A stretch of 64,000 nt of DNA from Occallatibacter savannae (lineage in GTDB: Bacteria > Acidobacteriota > Terriglobia > Terriglobales > Acidobacteriaceae): the NCBI RefSeq assembly GCF_003131205.1, contig NZ_QFFY01000001.1:1-64000 (forward strand). The letters are read 5' to 3'. Within the stretch, counting starts at the first letter, position 1; every line of letters begins with the position of its first letter. The notes beneath the pieces are model-generated. The model saw nothing but the letters and a program-made list of their open reading frames with translations. It was not told the DNA's origin and searched no databases. Positions 1-8,243 of this stretch are shown piece by piece. The translations under genes were made by a program, and so were the position numbers.

Positions 1-27
1 GTCTGTATCAGATTCGGAAAGCTCTGT

Positions 28-702
28 TCAAGAGTCGATGTTGTCTGGGCCGCGTGCGAGTTGGATGTTGAGGAAGTCTCCTTCAGGTTGAATGCGGACG
101 TCGCGGAAGTCGCGGATCATCGGACTGTGGTTCAATTGCGCCGGTGGGCAGGTGGTGAGGAGCGCGATGACCTGCATGCCGGCGCGGAGGCCGGCATCGA
201 TGCCGGGCCGGGTGTCTTCAAAGACGACGCAGTCCTGTGGAGCTACGCCGAGTTGAGAGGCGGCGTGGAGGAAGCCTTCGGGGTCTGGCTTGCCGTTCTG
301 AATTTCATCGATTGGTACGATGACGGTGGGCAGAGGCAGACCGGCGGCGAGGACGCGGGTCTCGGCAAGTTTGCGCCAGGCTGAGGTGACGAGAGCCCAG
401 GGATGATTCTGCTTTTGCATGACGTCGAGAATTTCGGCGGCGCCGGGGACGGCGAGGATACCGCCGGTTTCGGTTTCTTCGAAGCGTGCGAGTTCTTCGA
501 GGTCGGAGGTGTGGTCGTGGCCGGGGCGGAACTGCTCAAGCGTAGAGAGGGTGGGGCGGCCGTGCGAGAAGGCGAGAATGTCGGGGAGCGAGAGATTGTG
601 ACGCGCTGCCCAACTGGCCCAGGCGCGCTCGACGATCGCTGTGGAGTCGACGAGGGTTCCATCCATGTCGAAGAGGATGGCTCTGCAACGGATTTCGAGC
701 AT
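28..702 (-). CDS. HAD-superfamily phosphatase
   Basis: A 224-residue haloacid-dehalogenase-fold hydrolase, probably a cytoplasmic sugar-phosphate or phosphoglycolate-type phosphatase. Motif I DMDGT lies at residues 12-16 (nucleophile Asp12, acid/base Asp14), motif II Thr/Ser at 106-107, motif III Lys138 in NGKPDP, and motif IV FEDT near 161-164. The helical cap between motif I and about residue 85 is of the beta-phosphoglucomutase/YfbT type, and the length is normal for that subfamily. The ATG has no obvious Shine-Dalgarno sequence. The substrate cannot be read from sequence; the fold assignment is secure. The gene stands alone next to a repeat-rich gap. Confidence 0.9.
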   Translation of the reverse strand: MLEIRCRAILFDMDGTLVDSTAIVERAWASWAARHNLSLPDILAFSHGRPTLSTLEQFRPGHDHTSDLEELARFEETETGGILAVPGAAEILDVMQKQNHPWALVTSAWRKLAETRVLAAGLPLPTVIVPIDEIQNGKPDPEGFLHAASQLGVAPQDCVVFEDTRPGIDAGLRAGMQVIALLTTCPPAQLNHSPMIRDFRDVRIQPEGDFLNIQLARGPDNIDS

Positions 703-882
703 GACTCTATGGTCGCATCATGGGGTGGTAAGGCGACCGAAGGCGGTCAGGTGGACGACAGAGGCTGCGGAACCCATCCCCTATTTTGGTTTTTATTTCT
801 GCGTACTCTTTCTGTCATATTCCTCTGCGGGAGAGGGTTAGGTGGGGATCGAAAGGGTTTTTGATCCGGATGTTTGCTTTTA

Positions 883-1030
883 TTCCCGCCTACGCCAAGG
901 CTTCGGCGCGACAGGCCGCCTGTGCCAAGGCTTCCGCCTTCGTTAAGGCTTCGGCGTGACAAGCCGACTTCGCTAAACTTTCCGCCTGCGCTAAAGCTTC
1001 GGCGTGACAAGCGGCGTGACAAGGGGCGGG
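883..1030. repeat. Degenerate tandem GC-rich repeat block
   Basis: The 703-1277 gap holds no convincing gene. Its centre is a run of imperfect units built on gctaaggcttcggcgtgaca, with variants ccaaggcttcggcgcgaca and ctaaagcttcggcgtgaca, and it ends in shortened copies of gcggcgtgacaag. Units are separated by short gcctnc spacers and drift in length. The ORFs that cross it in several frames translate to Arg-rich LRRDK-like repeats and are artefacts. Function unknown. Confidence 0.7.
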
Positions 1031-1277
1031 ACAAGGCGGTTCGTGAAGGTCGAAGTTGGACCATGAGATTAGTGTGCGCTTTTGTCTGCAATTAGACTGC
1101 AGAACGGACAGTAGGAATTTGCGGAGTGGAATGAGAGGGTTAGAGGTTTCGCGAGGAGAGTAGGGTTGACTCTTTGTAGAGCGGGAGATGCGTTGAGGTT
1201 CACGTTGCGAGCGCACTCGCCAGCCAGCTTCATTCGCAGGTCTCAGAATCGAGAGACTCTTGGATTAAGATCCTTCT

Positions 1278-1625
1278 GTGAAGACGTCTGCGAGCACTAG
1301 CAAGTTCAAAGTCGGAGCGTGGACAGCAGCAGCATGGATAGCCGTCGTTCTGTCCTTATACTCAGTTTTCGTGATTCTCAACACTTGGTTCCTCGTCCCA
1401 TACGATTCCGCCGTCCTCACACCTTCGCAGCTCGTAAAGTTCAAAGCAGAGATAATTGCAGTCGCAGTCTCCGCGCTAGTTGCGCTCGTTCTTTTCGCAA
1501 GTGGGCCTTTCGGAGGCCCAACGATGATCGAGATTCCCAGTGACTACCTATCGTTTCTTGGCCCGTGTCCGTCTGGCCCGATGACCGCCGTCTCGAGCAT
1601 GACTCGAAGATGCCTCAGGGGCTAA
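1278..1625 (+). CDS. Putative small membrane protein
   Basis: A 115-residue reading frame from a GTG. Two hydrophobic segments, roughly residues 14-36 and 54-73, would make a two-helix inner-membrane protein with a short loop. No domain is recognised and no clear ribosome-binding site precedes the start. The last 20 residues look unconstrained, and the stop codon TAA is supplied by the first palindrome of the repeat element at 1613-1686, so the original C-terminus may have been altered by repeat insertion. The hydrophobic pattern is the only support, and the gene could be spurious. Confidence 0.4.
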   Translation: MKTSASTSKFKVGAWTAAAWIAVVLSLYSVFVILNTWFLVPYDSAVLTPSQLVKFKAEIIAVAVSALVALVLFASGPFGGPTMIEIPSDYLSFLGPCPSGPMTAVSSMTRRCLRG

Positions 1626-1686
1626 AGCCCACGTCTTTTTTGGCGTTTTTCGGCACGACTGAAGTCGTGCCCTGACGCTTCTTGCT
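1613..1686. repeat. Palindromic repeat family A, copy 1
   Basis: Two palindromes in tandem, ggggctaaagccc and ggcacgactgaagtcgtgcc, separated by about 20 bases and followed by ctgacgcttcttgct. The same arrangement recurs at 9355-9430 (inside rimO), 15096-15158 and 36393-36461, so this is a dispersed REP-like family rather than a terminator. Confidence 0.85.
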
Positions 1687-1731
1687 TCGGCGATGATTTG
1701 TTCGGCAATGATCTGTTCGGCGATGATCTGT
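1687..1731. repeat. 15-bp tandem repeat, three copies
   Basis: Three adjacent 15-base units of the form tcggcgatgatctgt, with single substitutions in the first two, directly abut the end of repeat A copy 1. Visible by eye; no function assigned. Confidence 0.8.
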
Positions 1732-1805
1732 TGCGATTGAAGTTTTGCCCTTTCAGACGACGCGATCTCGGATTTGTTTGCAAGCTATAAGTTAAGCGCG
1801 GAGAT

Positions 1806-2477
1806 TCAAGGCGCTGACAGGAATCGCAGGATCTCTTGCATCACGCGGGCGCTCTGGTCTGTTTGGAAGAGGAACTGAGCATGGGCAGAACCCGCGAGCA
1901 CGATCAACTTCTTTGGCTGAGGGGCCTTTCGGTATTGAGCCTCGATGCCCGGCAGCCTTGGGCCACTCGCGTTGCTGTCGTCGCGCGCGACGATGAACAG
2001 TGCGCGTGATTTGAGTCCATCGGCGGGGAGATTTGGCGCTGCGCCGAGAAAGACGACCCGATCGATTTCGCCTGGATTCGATTTGATGGAGGCGTCGCCT
2101 GCCGCACCGCCGCCGAAACTTCCTCCGATTACGGACGCTGTTTTTGCGCCGGCGGTTTTGAGGTAGCGGACGGCCGCGAGTACGTCTTTGTCGAAGGGAG
2201 CGTTGTCAAAGTCCTCCTGGCCCGGACCTTTGGAACACCCGATGCCTCTGAAGTCGATGGCGAGGACTTCGAACCCGGCTGACTCGAGTTGCACTGCCTG
2301 GTCTCGCCAGCTTTCTTTCGTGAACCTGCCGCCGTGGGCAAGCACGACAGCTTTAACGGAGTGGCCATACAGGTCGGCACAGACGCGGCCTCCATCGTCC
2401 GTTGCAAACGAGACTGCCTGCTGTGCCGGAGCGACGGTGCAGAGTGCAAGGACGATCAAGATGGGCAGTACTCGCAT
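1806..2477 (-). CDS. Exported alpha/beta hydrolase
   Basis: A 223-residue alpha/beta-hydrolase-fold protein with an N-terminal signal peptide (hydrophobic run at residues 3-17, cleavage near APAQQ). The nucleophile elbow GGSFGG places Ser120; candidate acid Asp166 and His199 complete the triad, and HGG at 49-51 fits the oxyanion-hole region. I use the ATG at 2477 rather than an upstream in-frame ATG at 2600, because the signal peptide starts here and a TATAAT box lies 6 bases upstream. The extra 41 residues are low-complexity and overlap the neighbouring lipoprotein gene. Substrate unknown; esterase or peptidase-like activity is possible. Confidence 0.82.
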   Translation of the reverse strand: MRVLPILIVLALCTVAPAQQAVSFATDDGGRVCADLYGHSVKAVVLAHGGRFTKESWRDQAVQLESAGFEVLAIDFRGIGCSKGPGQEDFDNAPFDKDVLAAVRYLKTAGAKTASVIGGSFGGGAAGDASIKSNPGEIDRVVFLGAAPNLPADGLKSRALFIVARDDSNASGPRLPGIEAQYRKAPQPKKLIVLAGSAHAQFLFQTDQSARVMQEILRFLSAP

Positions 2478-2483
2478 GCGCGG

Positions 2484-2489
2484 ATTATA
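2484..2489 (-). promoter_or_regulatory. TATAAT box giving a probably leaderless mRNA
   Basis: A perfect TATAAT on the minus strand ends 6 bases before the ATG at 2477, so transcription would begin at or next to the start codon. There is no Shine-Dalgarno sequence in between and no good -35 element, which fits a leaderless transcript of the hydrolase gene. Confidence 0.5.
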
Positions 2490-2577
2490 CGGCTGGATGG
2501 TCGAAGCACTCTTGCGGAGGTTTGGGCAATGCCGGAGCGCGGTTGGGAGCCGCGCTCCGGCACTGGTTGGGAGGGAA

Positions 2578-4008
2578 TTATTTGTCGATGCGGCGCGCAA
2601 TCATCGATGCTGCGGGGCCGTTGAAGAAGACGAGGCCGCGGACCCTGATGGTGTCTCCGTTGCTGACCGAAGTGAGACCGTGCAGGTCAGTCGACGGCTG
2701 CCAGACGATCTGCAGCGAGGTGCTTCCCGAGAGCTGGGAGAAGGCCGCGTCTGAAGGAAGCGAGAGGGTGAAGGTAGCCGGTCCGGATGAGGTGGCTCCG
2801 GTGAGTCCTGAGACGATGCCAACAAGGGCCTGCTGTTGGAGACGCACTCGTTCTGCGCTGAGGGTGGTGCCGGTCATTGCGTCATGGCTGTCGATTTCGA
2901 CGCGCTGGCCCGCATGCACCGAGGCTGAGTCGAACGGGAATTCTGACGAGGGCAGGGTGCCGAGGCCTTTGGTGTCGATGTCACCGGTCTTGACCTCAAA
3001 CCGCGCGCCGGATACGTTGACTGTCGCCGATGCTCCGATCTTCGAATCGTCAACCCCGGAACCGGTTCCGTGATCTGCGACGAGTGTCAGGCTGGTTGCA
3101 GGTGAGCCCGCAACGACGGTTATCGTGCCCTCGAGTTCTGCTCCGGTTTCGTTTTCCAGGCCTTCCACTTTTCGCGCATACAGAGAGCCGTCGGCGCGCG
3201 TGGCGCCCTCGACGGTCACGATCGAGTTCACTACCAGGCTTGCAAGGCTTGCGCCATCTTCGAACTCTGTCTTGCTGTCTGTGGCGAAGGTCAGCTGAGC
3301 CCCGGTATCTGCAACCGTAAGGTTGAAGGAGCTTCCGCTGACGGCTGTTACTACGCCGGTTGTGTCTTCTAACTCGCCGTCGTCATGCCCTTGTTTGTCT
3401 TCCGCTGCTACTGCGGCTGTGCTGACGGTGAATGATGATGCGGAGATGTTAACTCCTGTGACGTTCCCCGATGCATCGAAGGTGAGAGACTTCGAGACGT
3501 CGAAGTCGATGTTGATTACCGCAGATGCGCCGCTGATTGAGAGAGATGGGCTGAAGGGGATGTTGACATTCTGATTGAATGAGGGCTCGATGTGCTGCGG
3601 CTGGCCCGCGGAGTTTATGAATGTCACTTCAGGATTGGAGATTGTGAGGGAAGCTGCTTTGTATGTTCCCTGGGTGATCTTCAGCAAGCTAAGCGGTAGA
3701 TTGGTGCCGGAGAGGTGGCTGAGTTCAATGCGCTGCGCCTTCGCGAGAACCGTGGAGGTGTTCCCGGCGTCGTCGGTGAGGGAGACGGGTCCCACAGCCA
3801 CTTCGAAGGAGATGACGCGCGCTGCGGGAGCGTCGCCGATCTTGACCTGTGTGGTGACCTTTGAAGTTGCTGCAGTGCTCGGGGCGGTTGATGTTCCCGA
3901 AGTGTAGCTGCCGCAACCTGAAGTGACGATTGCGAGACCGAGCATGCATGGCAACAGCAAGAATTCGCCTGCTCTTTTTGTGCTGCGAGAACGAACCTCT
4001 GACATCAT
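2578..4008 (-). CDS. DUF4382/DUF5666 lipoprotein
   Basis: A 476-residue predicted lipoprotein. A basic N-terminus and hydrophobic segment end in a lipobox TSGC with Cys32. An N-terminal DUF4382-type beta domain (about residues 50-200, starting at the QVKIGDAP motif) is followed by two DUF5666-like beta-barrel modules, the first recognisable in TGVVTAVSGSSFNLTV and the second after ELEGTITVV. Such proteins are common and usually cell-surface or periplasmic in Acidobacteria; no biochemical role is established. The start has an AAAGGAGAAAG ribosome-binding site. Two ATGs are adjacent, and the second has better spacing. It is followed by the hydrolase gene on the same strand. Confidence 0.85.
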   Translation of the reverse strand: MMSEVRSRSTKRAGEFLLLPCMLGLAIVTSGCGSYTSGTSTAPSTAATSKVTTQVKIGDAPAARVISFEVAVGPVSLTDDAGNTSTVLAKAQRIELSHLSGTNLPLSLLKITQGTYKAASLTISNPEVTFINSAGQPQHIEPSFNQNVNIPFSPSLSISGASAVINIDFDVSKSLTFDASGNVTGVNISASSFTVSTAAVAAEDKQGHDDGELEDTTGVVTAVSGSSFNLTVADTGAQLTFATDSKTEFEDGASLASLVVNSIVTVEGATRADGSLYARKVEGLENETGAELEGTITVVAGSPATSLTLVADHGTGSGVDDSKIGASATVNVSGARFEVKTGDIDTKGLGTLPSSEFPFDSASVHAGQRVEIDSHDAMTGTTLSAERVRLQQQALVGIVSGLTGATSSGPATFTLSLPSDAAFSQLSGSTSLQIVWQPSTDLHGLTSVSNGDTIRVRGLVFFNGPAASMIARRIDK

Positions 4009-4367
4009 CTTTCTCCTTTAGCTTCGGTGCGGGATCTTTGCGGAGGTCGTTGCACGCACCGGAAGACAATTGGGGAATCTTGATGGGGATGCTAGAGGCG
4101 GGTGTTGCGCGAGATGTCACCAGAGTGTCAGCACCGCGTCATTCTTTGCTCGCGTGGTGCGCGTGCGGTACGAAAGGGAAGTGGGAGCGCGAACTGGGGT
4201 AATTGGGGAGCGACAGAGTTGATGGCGGTTGCTTCACTGTAGGAGGGTGAATTGCAAAAGCGGGTCCTTCGCTTACCACCCCCGAACTGAAAGACGTTCG
4301 GGGCCCCTTGCGCTCAGGATGACAGCTTCCTGGTGGAGAACTTTTTTCTTGAAGGTGTTCGAGGCTG
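4009..4367. other. Intergenic region with family C repeat
   Basis: No gene is supported here. The first 12 bases carry the lipoprotein ribosome-binding site on the minus strand. Positions 4265-4326 hold family C copy 1, whose palindrome pairs ccccgaac with gttcgggg and is followed by ccttgcgctcaggatgacag. The remainder is featureless to me. Confidence 0.7.
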
Positions 4368-5612
4368 CTACATCAATTTGCGGCGAACGAGGTCGAGGGC
4401 TTGCTGGCTGGCCCACTCGCGGACGCGGTTTCGGTCGCCGCGGAAGTTGCGCTCGAAGGACTCGTTGGTGGTGGCGTCGCTGACGGCGATGTAGACGCGA
4501 CCGACGGGTTTGGATTCTGTGCCGCCGCCTGGTCCGGCTACGCCGGTGATGCCGAGGCCGAGAGTGGCGCCGGTTTTCTTGCGAATGCCTTCGGCGAGGG
4601 CCTGGGCGACTTCAGATGAGACGGCGCCGTGCTTTTCGATGAGATCGGCGGGTACGTCGGCGAACTGCGTTTTCAGTTCGTTGGAGTAGACGATGACGCT
4701 GCCGAGGAACGAGCGTGAGCTGCCGGGGACGGAGGTGATGCGCTGCGCGATCATGCCGCCGGTGCAGCTTTCAGCTACGGCGAGCGTGGCCTGGCGGAGT
4801 CCCAGGTAGTAGAGGACGATCTGCTCGAGGGATTCGCCTTCAGCGGAGTACATCCAGTCGTCGAGCGCTTCTTCAAGTTTCGTGGCGAGTTCTTCGACGC
4901 GCTTCTCGGCGAGTTCTTTGTTGCGGTGGGTGCAGATGAGGGTGAGCTGGATGTCGCCGGCGTGGGCGAGGATGGTGGTTTCGACGTCGGTGTAGGTGGT
5001 GTAGATGGGCGAGAGGAGCTTGTCGGCCTGCGACTCGGGGATCATCGCGGCTTTGAGTGTGCGCTTAGCCATGTAGCGCGCGGGGAGGATCTCGCGCAGG
5101 CGCGGGAGGCATTCGGTTTCGAAGAGGGGCTTGCACTCATGCGGCGGCCCGGGAACGAGAACGAGAATTTTGCGGAAGCCGGAGTAGGTGGTTTCGAGCC
5201 ACTGGCCGGGGGCGCTGCCGTTGGGGTTGTTGAGGAACTGCGCGCCTTCAATGAGGTCGGCCTGCTTGAGATTGTTTTCGGGCATGGAGATGCGCCATGC
5301 GGCGGCACGGGTGTGGAGAGCGGCGACCTGTTGCGCGTCGCGCTTGAGGCGAAGGGAGAGAGCTTCGGCGACGCACTCGCGGGTGAGGTCGTCTTCCGTG
5401 GGGCCGAGACCGCCCATGAGAATGAGGATGTCGGTGCGGCTTAGGGCGGTTTTGATCACGCCGACGAGGTCTTTGCGGCGGTCGCCGACGATGGTTTTGA
5501 AGGCGACTGTTACGCCGAGCTCATTGAGCTTTTCGGTGATGTATAGGGAATTAGTGTCCTGGCGGAACGGGGTCAGCATCTCGGAGCCGACAGCAATGAT
5601 TTCAGATTTCAT
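4368..5612 (-). CDS. cinA: CinA-type nicotinamide-nucleotide amidase
   Basis: A 414-residue two-domain CinA protein. The N-terminal MoeA-like/COG1058 domain shows GSEML at 8-12 and GGLGPTEDDLTRE around 66-78. The C-terminal PncC amidase domain begins near residue 250 and shows AESCTGG followed later by GITGVAGPGGG. The family hydrolyses nicotinamide mononucleotide to nicotinate mononucleotide plus ammonia, and the N-terminal domain has ADP-ribose pyrophosphatase activity in characterised homologues. The full length is normal. A block of heptamer repeats sits 7 bases upstream of the ATG where a Shine-Dalgarno sequence would be expected. Confidence 0.95.
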   Translation of the reverse strand: MKSEIIAVGSEMLTPFRQDTNSLYITEKLNELGVTVAFKTIVGDRRKDLVGVIKTALSRTDILILMGGLGPTEDDLTRECVAEALSLRLKRDAQQVAALHTRAAAWRISMPENNLKQADLIEGAQFLNNPNGSAPGQWLETTYSGFRKILVLVPGPPHECKPLFETECLPRLREILPARYMAKRTLKAAMIPESQADKLLSPIYTTYTDVETTILAHAGDIQLTLICTHRNKELAEKRVEELATKLEEALDDWMYSAEGESLEQIVLYYLGLRQATLAVAESCTGGMIAQRITSVPGSSRSFLGSVIVYSNELKTQFADVPADLIEKHGAVSSEVAQALAEGIRKKTGATLGLGITGVAGPGGGTESKPVGRVYIAVSDATTNESFERNFRGDRNRVREWASQQALDLVRRKLM

Positions 5613-5619
5613 GAAAAAC

Positions 5620-5654
5620 AGCCTTTAGCTTTTAGCCTTTAGCTTTTAGCTTGA
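5620..5654. repeat. Heptamer tandem repeat (agcyttt), five units
   Basis: Five exact-length 7-base units alternate agccttt and agctttt, ending agcttga. The block lies immediately upstream of the cinA start. The same heptamer type recurs at 13984-14018 and 37931-37965. Confidence 0.9.
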
Positions 5655-5734
5655 TGATGACACGATGACGTGGTTTTGAAGCGAGACGCTTGCGCATCGA
5701 TGCGATGGCAGAATGCGGGCACATCGGCCCAGAA

Positions 5735-6781
5735 CTAGAAGGCGACCATGCCTTCTACTCCCAAATCCACATCATAAACTGCGTCGCCGTCGGCGAGGAT
5801 TGTGGAACCGAGGGGCGAGAACGCAATGCCGACGAGGTTGGGAGCGGCGACGACGAGGGTGGCTTCGCCGGAGGGCGCGATGCGAACGAGGCCGCGACGG
5901 CCGTGGAGGCTGGCGGTGACGTAGATGTCTCCGTTGGAGGCGAGGGCGAGTCCCTGAGGGCGGCCGAGTCCGCGATACCAGGCGCGTGCTTCACCGTGGG
6001 TGTTGATGGCCCAGATGGCGTCGTTGGAGGAGAGCGTGGGGCCGGTGACGTAGAGGGTGCCCTCTGTGTCGACAGCGAGGTGATAGGCGGAGACGCTGGG
6101 CTCGAGGGTGGCGTAGACGAAGATCTTGCGGTCCTTGTCGATTTTGAAGATGGTGCCGCTGCGGTCGCCGACGAAGAGATTGCCTTGCGCGTCGAAGGCG
6201 CAGCCGGTGGCGACGCCCATGCCTTCGGAGTAAAGGGTGGATTCTCCGGCGCCGTCGATGCGGTAGACATTCCCCTCGGCGCGCGAGGTGACGAAGAGGT
6301 CGCCATCGGGGCTGAAGGCGAGGCCGGTGGCGTTGAGGATTCCCGTGACGAAGGGAGTGCCGCGACCGTCGGGGCTGACGCGGACGACGGAGACGGGAGT
6401 CTGCTTGCCGCGCTGGCCGGAGATGGTGGCGTAGATCATGCCGGAGCGGCTGACGGCGGGGCTGGTGACGGGGTGGAGTCCGCTGGAAAGTTCGCGCGCG
6501 ATTTTGAGCTGGGCTCCGTTGCTGACGCCGGAGGGCGTGCGAACTTCGACGAGGGCGGTGGTGGCGGAGTCGGGAACGCGGAAGGCGACGCGACCGGGTC
6601 GGCTCATGAGGACCATGGCGTGATGCGTGCCGAGTACGACGATGGGTGGGCCGTTCGGGGTGGGGCCGAGGTTCTCGCCGTGGAGTTCGACTTCACCTTT
6701 GGGCAGAGCTGCGGAGGGTACGACTTCGTCGATGCGCGGTGTCATTGCTTCCCGGTCGGATTGGATGCTGGCGGTCGGCAT
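5735..6781 (-). CDS. IPT/TIG and NHL-type beta-propeller protein
   Basis: A 348-residue protein. Residues about 14-100 form an IPT/TIG-like immunoglobulin fold (PRIDEVVPSAALPKGEVELH), and from about 105 onward there are NHL/SMP-30-like propeller blades with repeated motifs such as GLAFSPDGDLFV, GCAFDAQGNLFV and GLALASNGDIYV. I choose ATG 6781, preceded by GAGAGG at good spacing; the track-length N-terminal extension to 6994 is Arg/Pro-rich and overlaps pgpA, so it is rejected. No signal peptide is visible from this start. The gene follows pgpA by 11 bases, suggesting an operon yacG-pgpA-propeller. Its role is unknown, and similar proteins act as lactonases or binding scaffolds. Confidence 0.78.
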   Translation of the reverse strand: MPTASIQSDREAMTPRIDEVVPSAALPKGEVELHGENLGPTPNGPPIVVLGTHHAMVLMSRPGRVAFRVPDSATTALVEVRTPSGVSNGAQLKIARELSSGLHPVTSPAVSRSGMIYATISGQRGKQTPVSVVRVSPDGRGTPFVTGILNATGLAFSPDGDLFVTSRAEGNVYRIDGAGESTLYSEGMGVATGCAFDAQGNLFVGDRSGTIFKIDKDRKIFVYATLEPSVSAYHLAVDTEGTLYVTGPTLSSNDAIWAINTHGEARAWYRGLGRPQGLALASNGDIYVTASLHGRRGLVRIAPSGEATLVVAAPNLVGIAFSPLGSTILADGDAVYDVDLGVEGMVAF

Positions 6782-6792
6782 CTGTTTTCCTC

Positions 6793-7305
6793 TCAGATCC
6801 AGAGGCGCAGCAGCGATGCTACACCCAAAGCATACAGCCCGGCTGCGACGTCGTCGAAGACGATGCCCCAGCCTTCGGGGAGGCGTTCGAGACGGCGGAC
6901 GGGGAAGGGCTTGGTGATGTCGAAGACACGAAAGAGGACCAGGGCGATGAGGCCGTGACGCCAGTCGGCGGGGCTGAAGAGGAGCGTGATCCACTGGCCG
7001 GCTACTTCGTCGATCACGACGAAGCCGGGGTCGTGGCGGCCGCTCTCTCGGGCGGCGATGGTAGCGGCGGGGACACCTAAAGCGATGGATAGGAAGGTTC
7101 CAGTAAAAAGCAGAATCAAAAGGAGTTGTGGGCCGGCGTGAAAGCCGATTCCGGCAAGAGCCCAGAGGAGCATTGCGGCGACGGAGCCGTAGGTTCCAGG
7201 ACCGGGCTTGCCGAGACCTGCGCCGAAAAAGGTGGCGATGGCCCAGGCCCAGACGGTGCGCGTTTTGGGCTGCGGCGCCGGGATGGTTGCGGGGCTATTC
7301 GTCAT
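6793..7305 (-). CDS. pgpA: Phosphatidylglycerophosphatase A
   Basis: A 170-residue integral membrane PgpA, which dephosphorylates phosphatidylglycerophosphate to phosphatidylglycerol in the inner membrane. Family hallmarks GKPGPGTYGS and DPGFVVIDEVAGQW are present, with several hydrophobic helices. I use ATG 7305, which overlaps the end of yacG by 11 bases and suggests translational coupling; the upstream in-frame ATG at 7389 would add a low-complexity stretch lying wholly in yacG. Confidence 0.92.
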   Translation of the reverse strand: MTNSPATIPAPQPKTRTVWAWAIATFFGAGLGKPGPGTYGSVAAMLLWALAGIGFHAGPQLLLILLFTGTFLSIALGVPAATIAARESGRHDPGFVVIDEVAGQWITLLFSPADWRHGLIALVLFRVFDITKPFPVRRLERLPEGWGIVFDDVAAGLYALGVASLLRLWI

Positions 7306-7522
7306 CGCGATTTGTGGGGCGGCGGACGGATTCGCCCAAGTCTTCGAGGACCTCGGGGTCGAGTACGGGTGAGCTGATTTTGTAGACACCCATCGCCCAT
7401 TTGCCGAGGTCGATTTTGCGGCAGCGATCGGAGCAGAAGGGAAAGTCTTCGTCTTTAGCGGTGACGATCATGCCGCAGGTTGGGCACTTGAGGACTTTGG
7501 CGGATTTTTTCTTTGGGGCCAT
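7295..7522 (-). CDS. yacG: YacG-type zinc protein (DNA gyrase inhibitor family)
   Basis: A 75-residue YacG family protein with the four-Cys zinc knuckle: CPTCG at residues 13-17 and CSDRC at 30-34. In E. coli YacG binds zinc and GyrB and inhibits gyrase. Lys-rich N-terminus and an Asp/Glu-rich tail fit the family. First gene of the yacG-pgpA-propeller run. Confidence 0.92.
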   Translation of the reverse strand: MAPKKKSAKVLKCPTCGMIVTAKDEDFPFCSDRCRKIDLGKWAMGVYKISSPVLDPEVLEDLGESVRRPTNRDDE

Positions 7523-7587
7523 GGACAGATGTGTGGGCGCACAGGCGAAGCCGCCTAGGTTAATCGTACTCGTTTTGGGGGATGGTT

Positions 7588-7697
7588 GCGTTCCGTCGCC
7601 CCTACGGGGCTCGGATCGTTTTTTCTGGTCTTACCCAGGACTGCGCCGCTACGCGGCTTGTCCTGGGCTAACGTCCGTTGCCCCTGCGGGGCTCGGT
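7588..7697. repeat. Composite palindromic repeat family D
   Basis: Three hairpins in a row: gcccctacggggc, a central cccaggactgcgccgctacgcgg... unit closing with gtcctggg, and gcccctgcggggc, linked by ccg-t-tc-gt flanks. The outer hairpins are near-identical to each other. It is the only copy in this window and occupies most of the 7523-7751 gap. It might also act as a transcription boundary between divergent genes. Confidence 0.7.
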
Positions 7698-7751
7698 TGA
7701 TGTCGTTATACTGCCGGAGATTCTACGGTGGTTAGATTCGAGGAGGTTGAG

Positions 7752-8228
7752 TTGCGATTCTTGCGGTTCATCAGTGCTGGTCTTCTGTTCACGATGTATC
7801 TGACGGTGGCGTCGAGTGCTCAGCAGAAGCCGCTCTCGCCCGAGCAAGCGAAGGTTGTGGAGACGGTGAAGGGGATCTTTGTCGCGGCCAAGGCGGATGA
7901 CGCAGCGAAGTTCGACCAGCTGGTTCTGCCGGGGTTTTACATGTACGACGTGGGCAAGCGGTTCGATGGCGATGCGATCATCGGGCTGATTCGCGAGTAT
8001 CACGCGAAGGGAATGAAGTTCGAGTGGAACGTGACGGAGCCGGATGTCCACATCACGGGGAACACTGCGTGGATCGCGTATGTGAACCGGGGAAGGATCA
8101 CTGATCCGCAGGGCAAAGCGACGGAGCAGAGCTGGCTCGAGTCGGCATTTCTGGAGAAGCGTGGGGGAGCTTGGAAGATCGCATTCTTCCACAGCACGCG
8201 GGTTCCTGCTGAGCAGGAAGCGCATTAG
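7752..8228 (+). CDS. Exported SnoaL/DUF4440-like protein (NTF2 fold)
   Basis: A 158-residue exported protein. TTG at 7752 is preceded at 5 bases by a strong AGGAGG and starts directly with a signal peptide (hydrophobic residues 5-18, cleavage after SSA); a GTG at 7728 would add eight residues before it. The mature part has the NTF2-like pattern: helix with AKADDAAKFDQLV, then FYMYDVGKRFDGDAI, a curved beta-sheet with AWIAYVNRGRI and a final WKIAFFHSTRV strand, as in DUF4440/SnoaL-like proteins. Some members are enzymes and many are of unknown role, so no substrate is inferred. Confidence 0.85.
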   Translation: MRFLRFISAGLLFTMYLTVASSAQQKPLSPEQAKVVETVKGIFVAAKADDAAKFDQLVLPGFYMYDVGKRFDGDAIIGLIREYHAKGMKFEWNVTEPDVHITGNTAWIAYVNRGRITDPQGKATEQSWLESAFLEKRGGAWKIAFFHSTRVPAEQEAH

Positions 8229-8243
8229 CAAAGATCCGAGCAG

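Noticed and set aside
883..1030. CRISPR array
   Set aside because: Repeat units are degenerate and lack constant-length unique spacers, and no cas gene is nearby.
5690..6958. 422-residue plus-strand ORF
   Set aside because: Antisense to the propeller gene and pgpA; Gly/Glu/Ala-rich low-complexity translation, typical of a GC-rich shadow frame.
7588..7697. Riboswitch or structured leader upstream of the SnoaL-like gene
   Set aside because: The hairpins match dispersed repeat structure and I see no known aptamer pattern.
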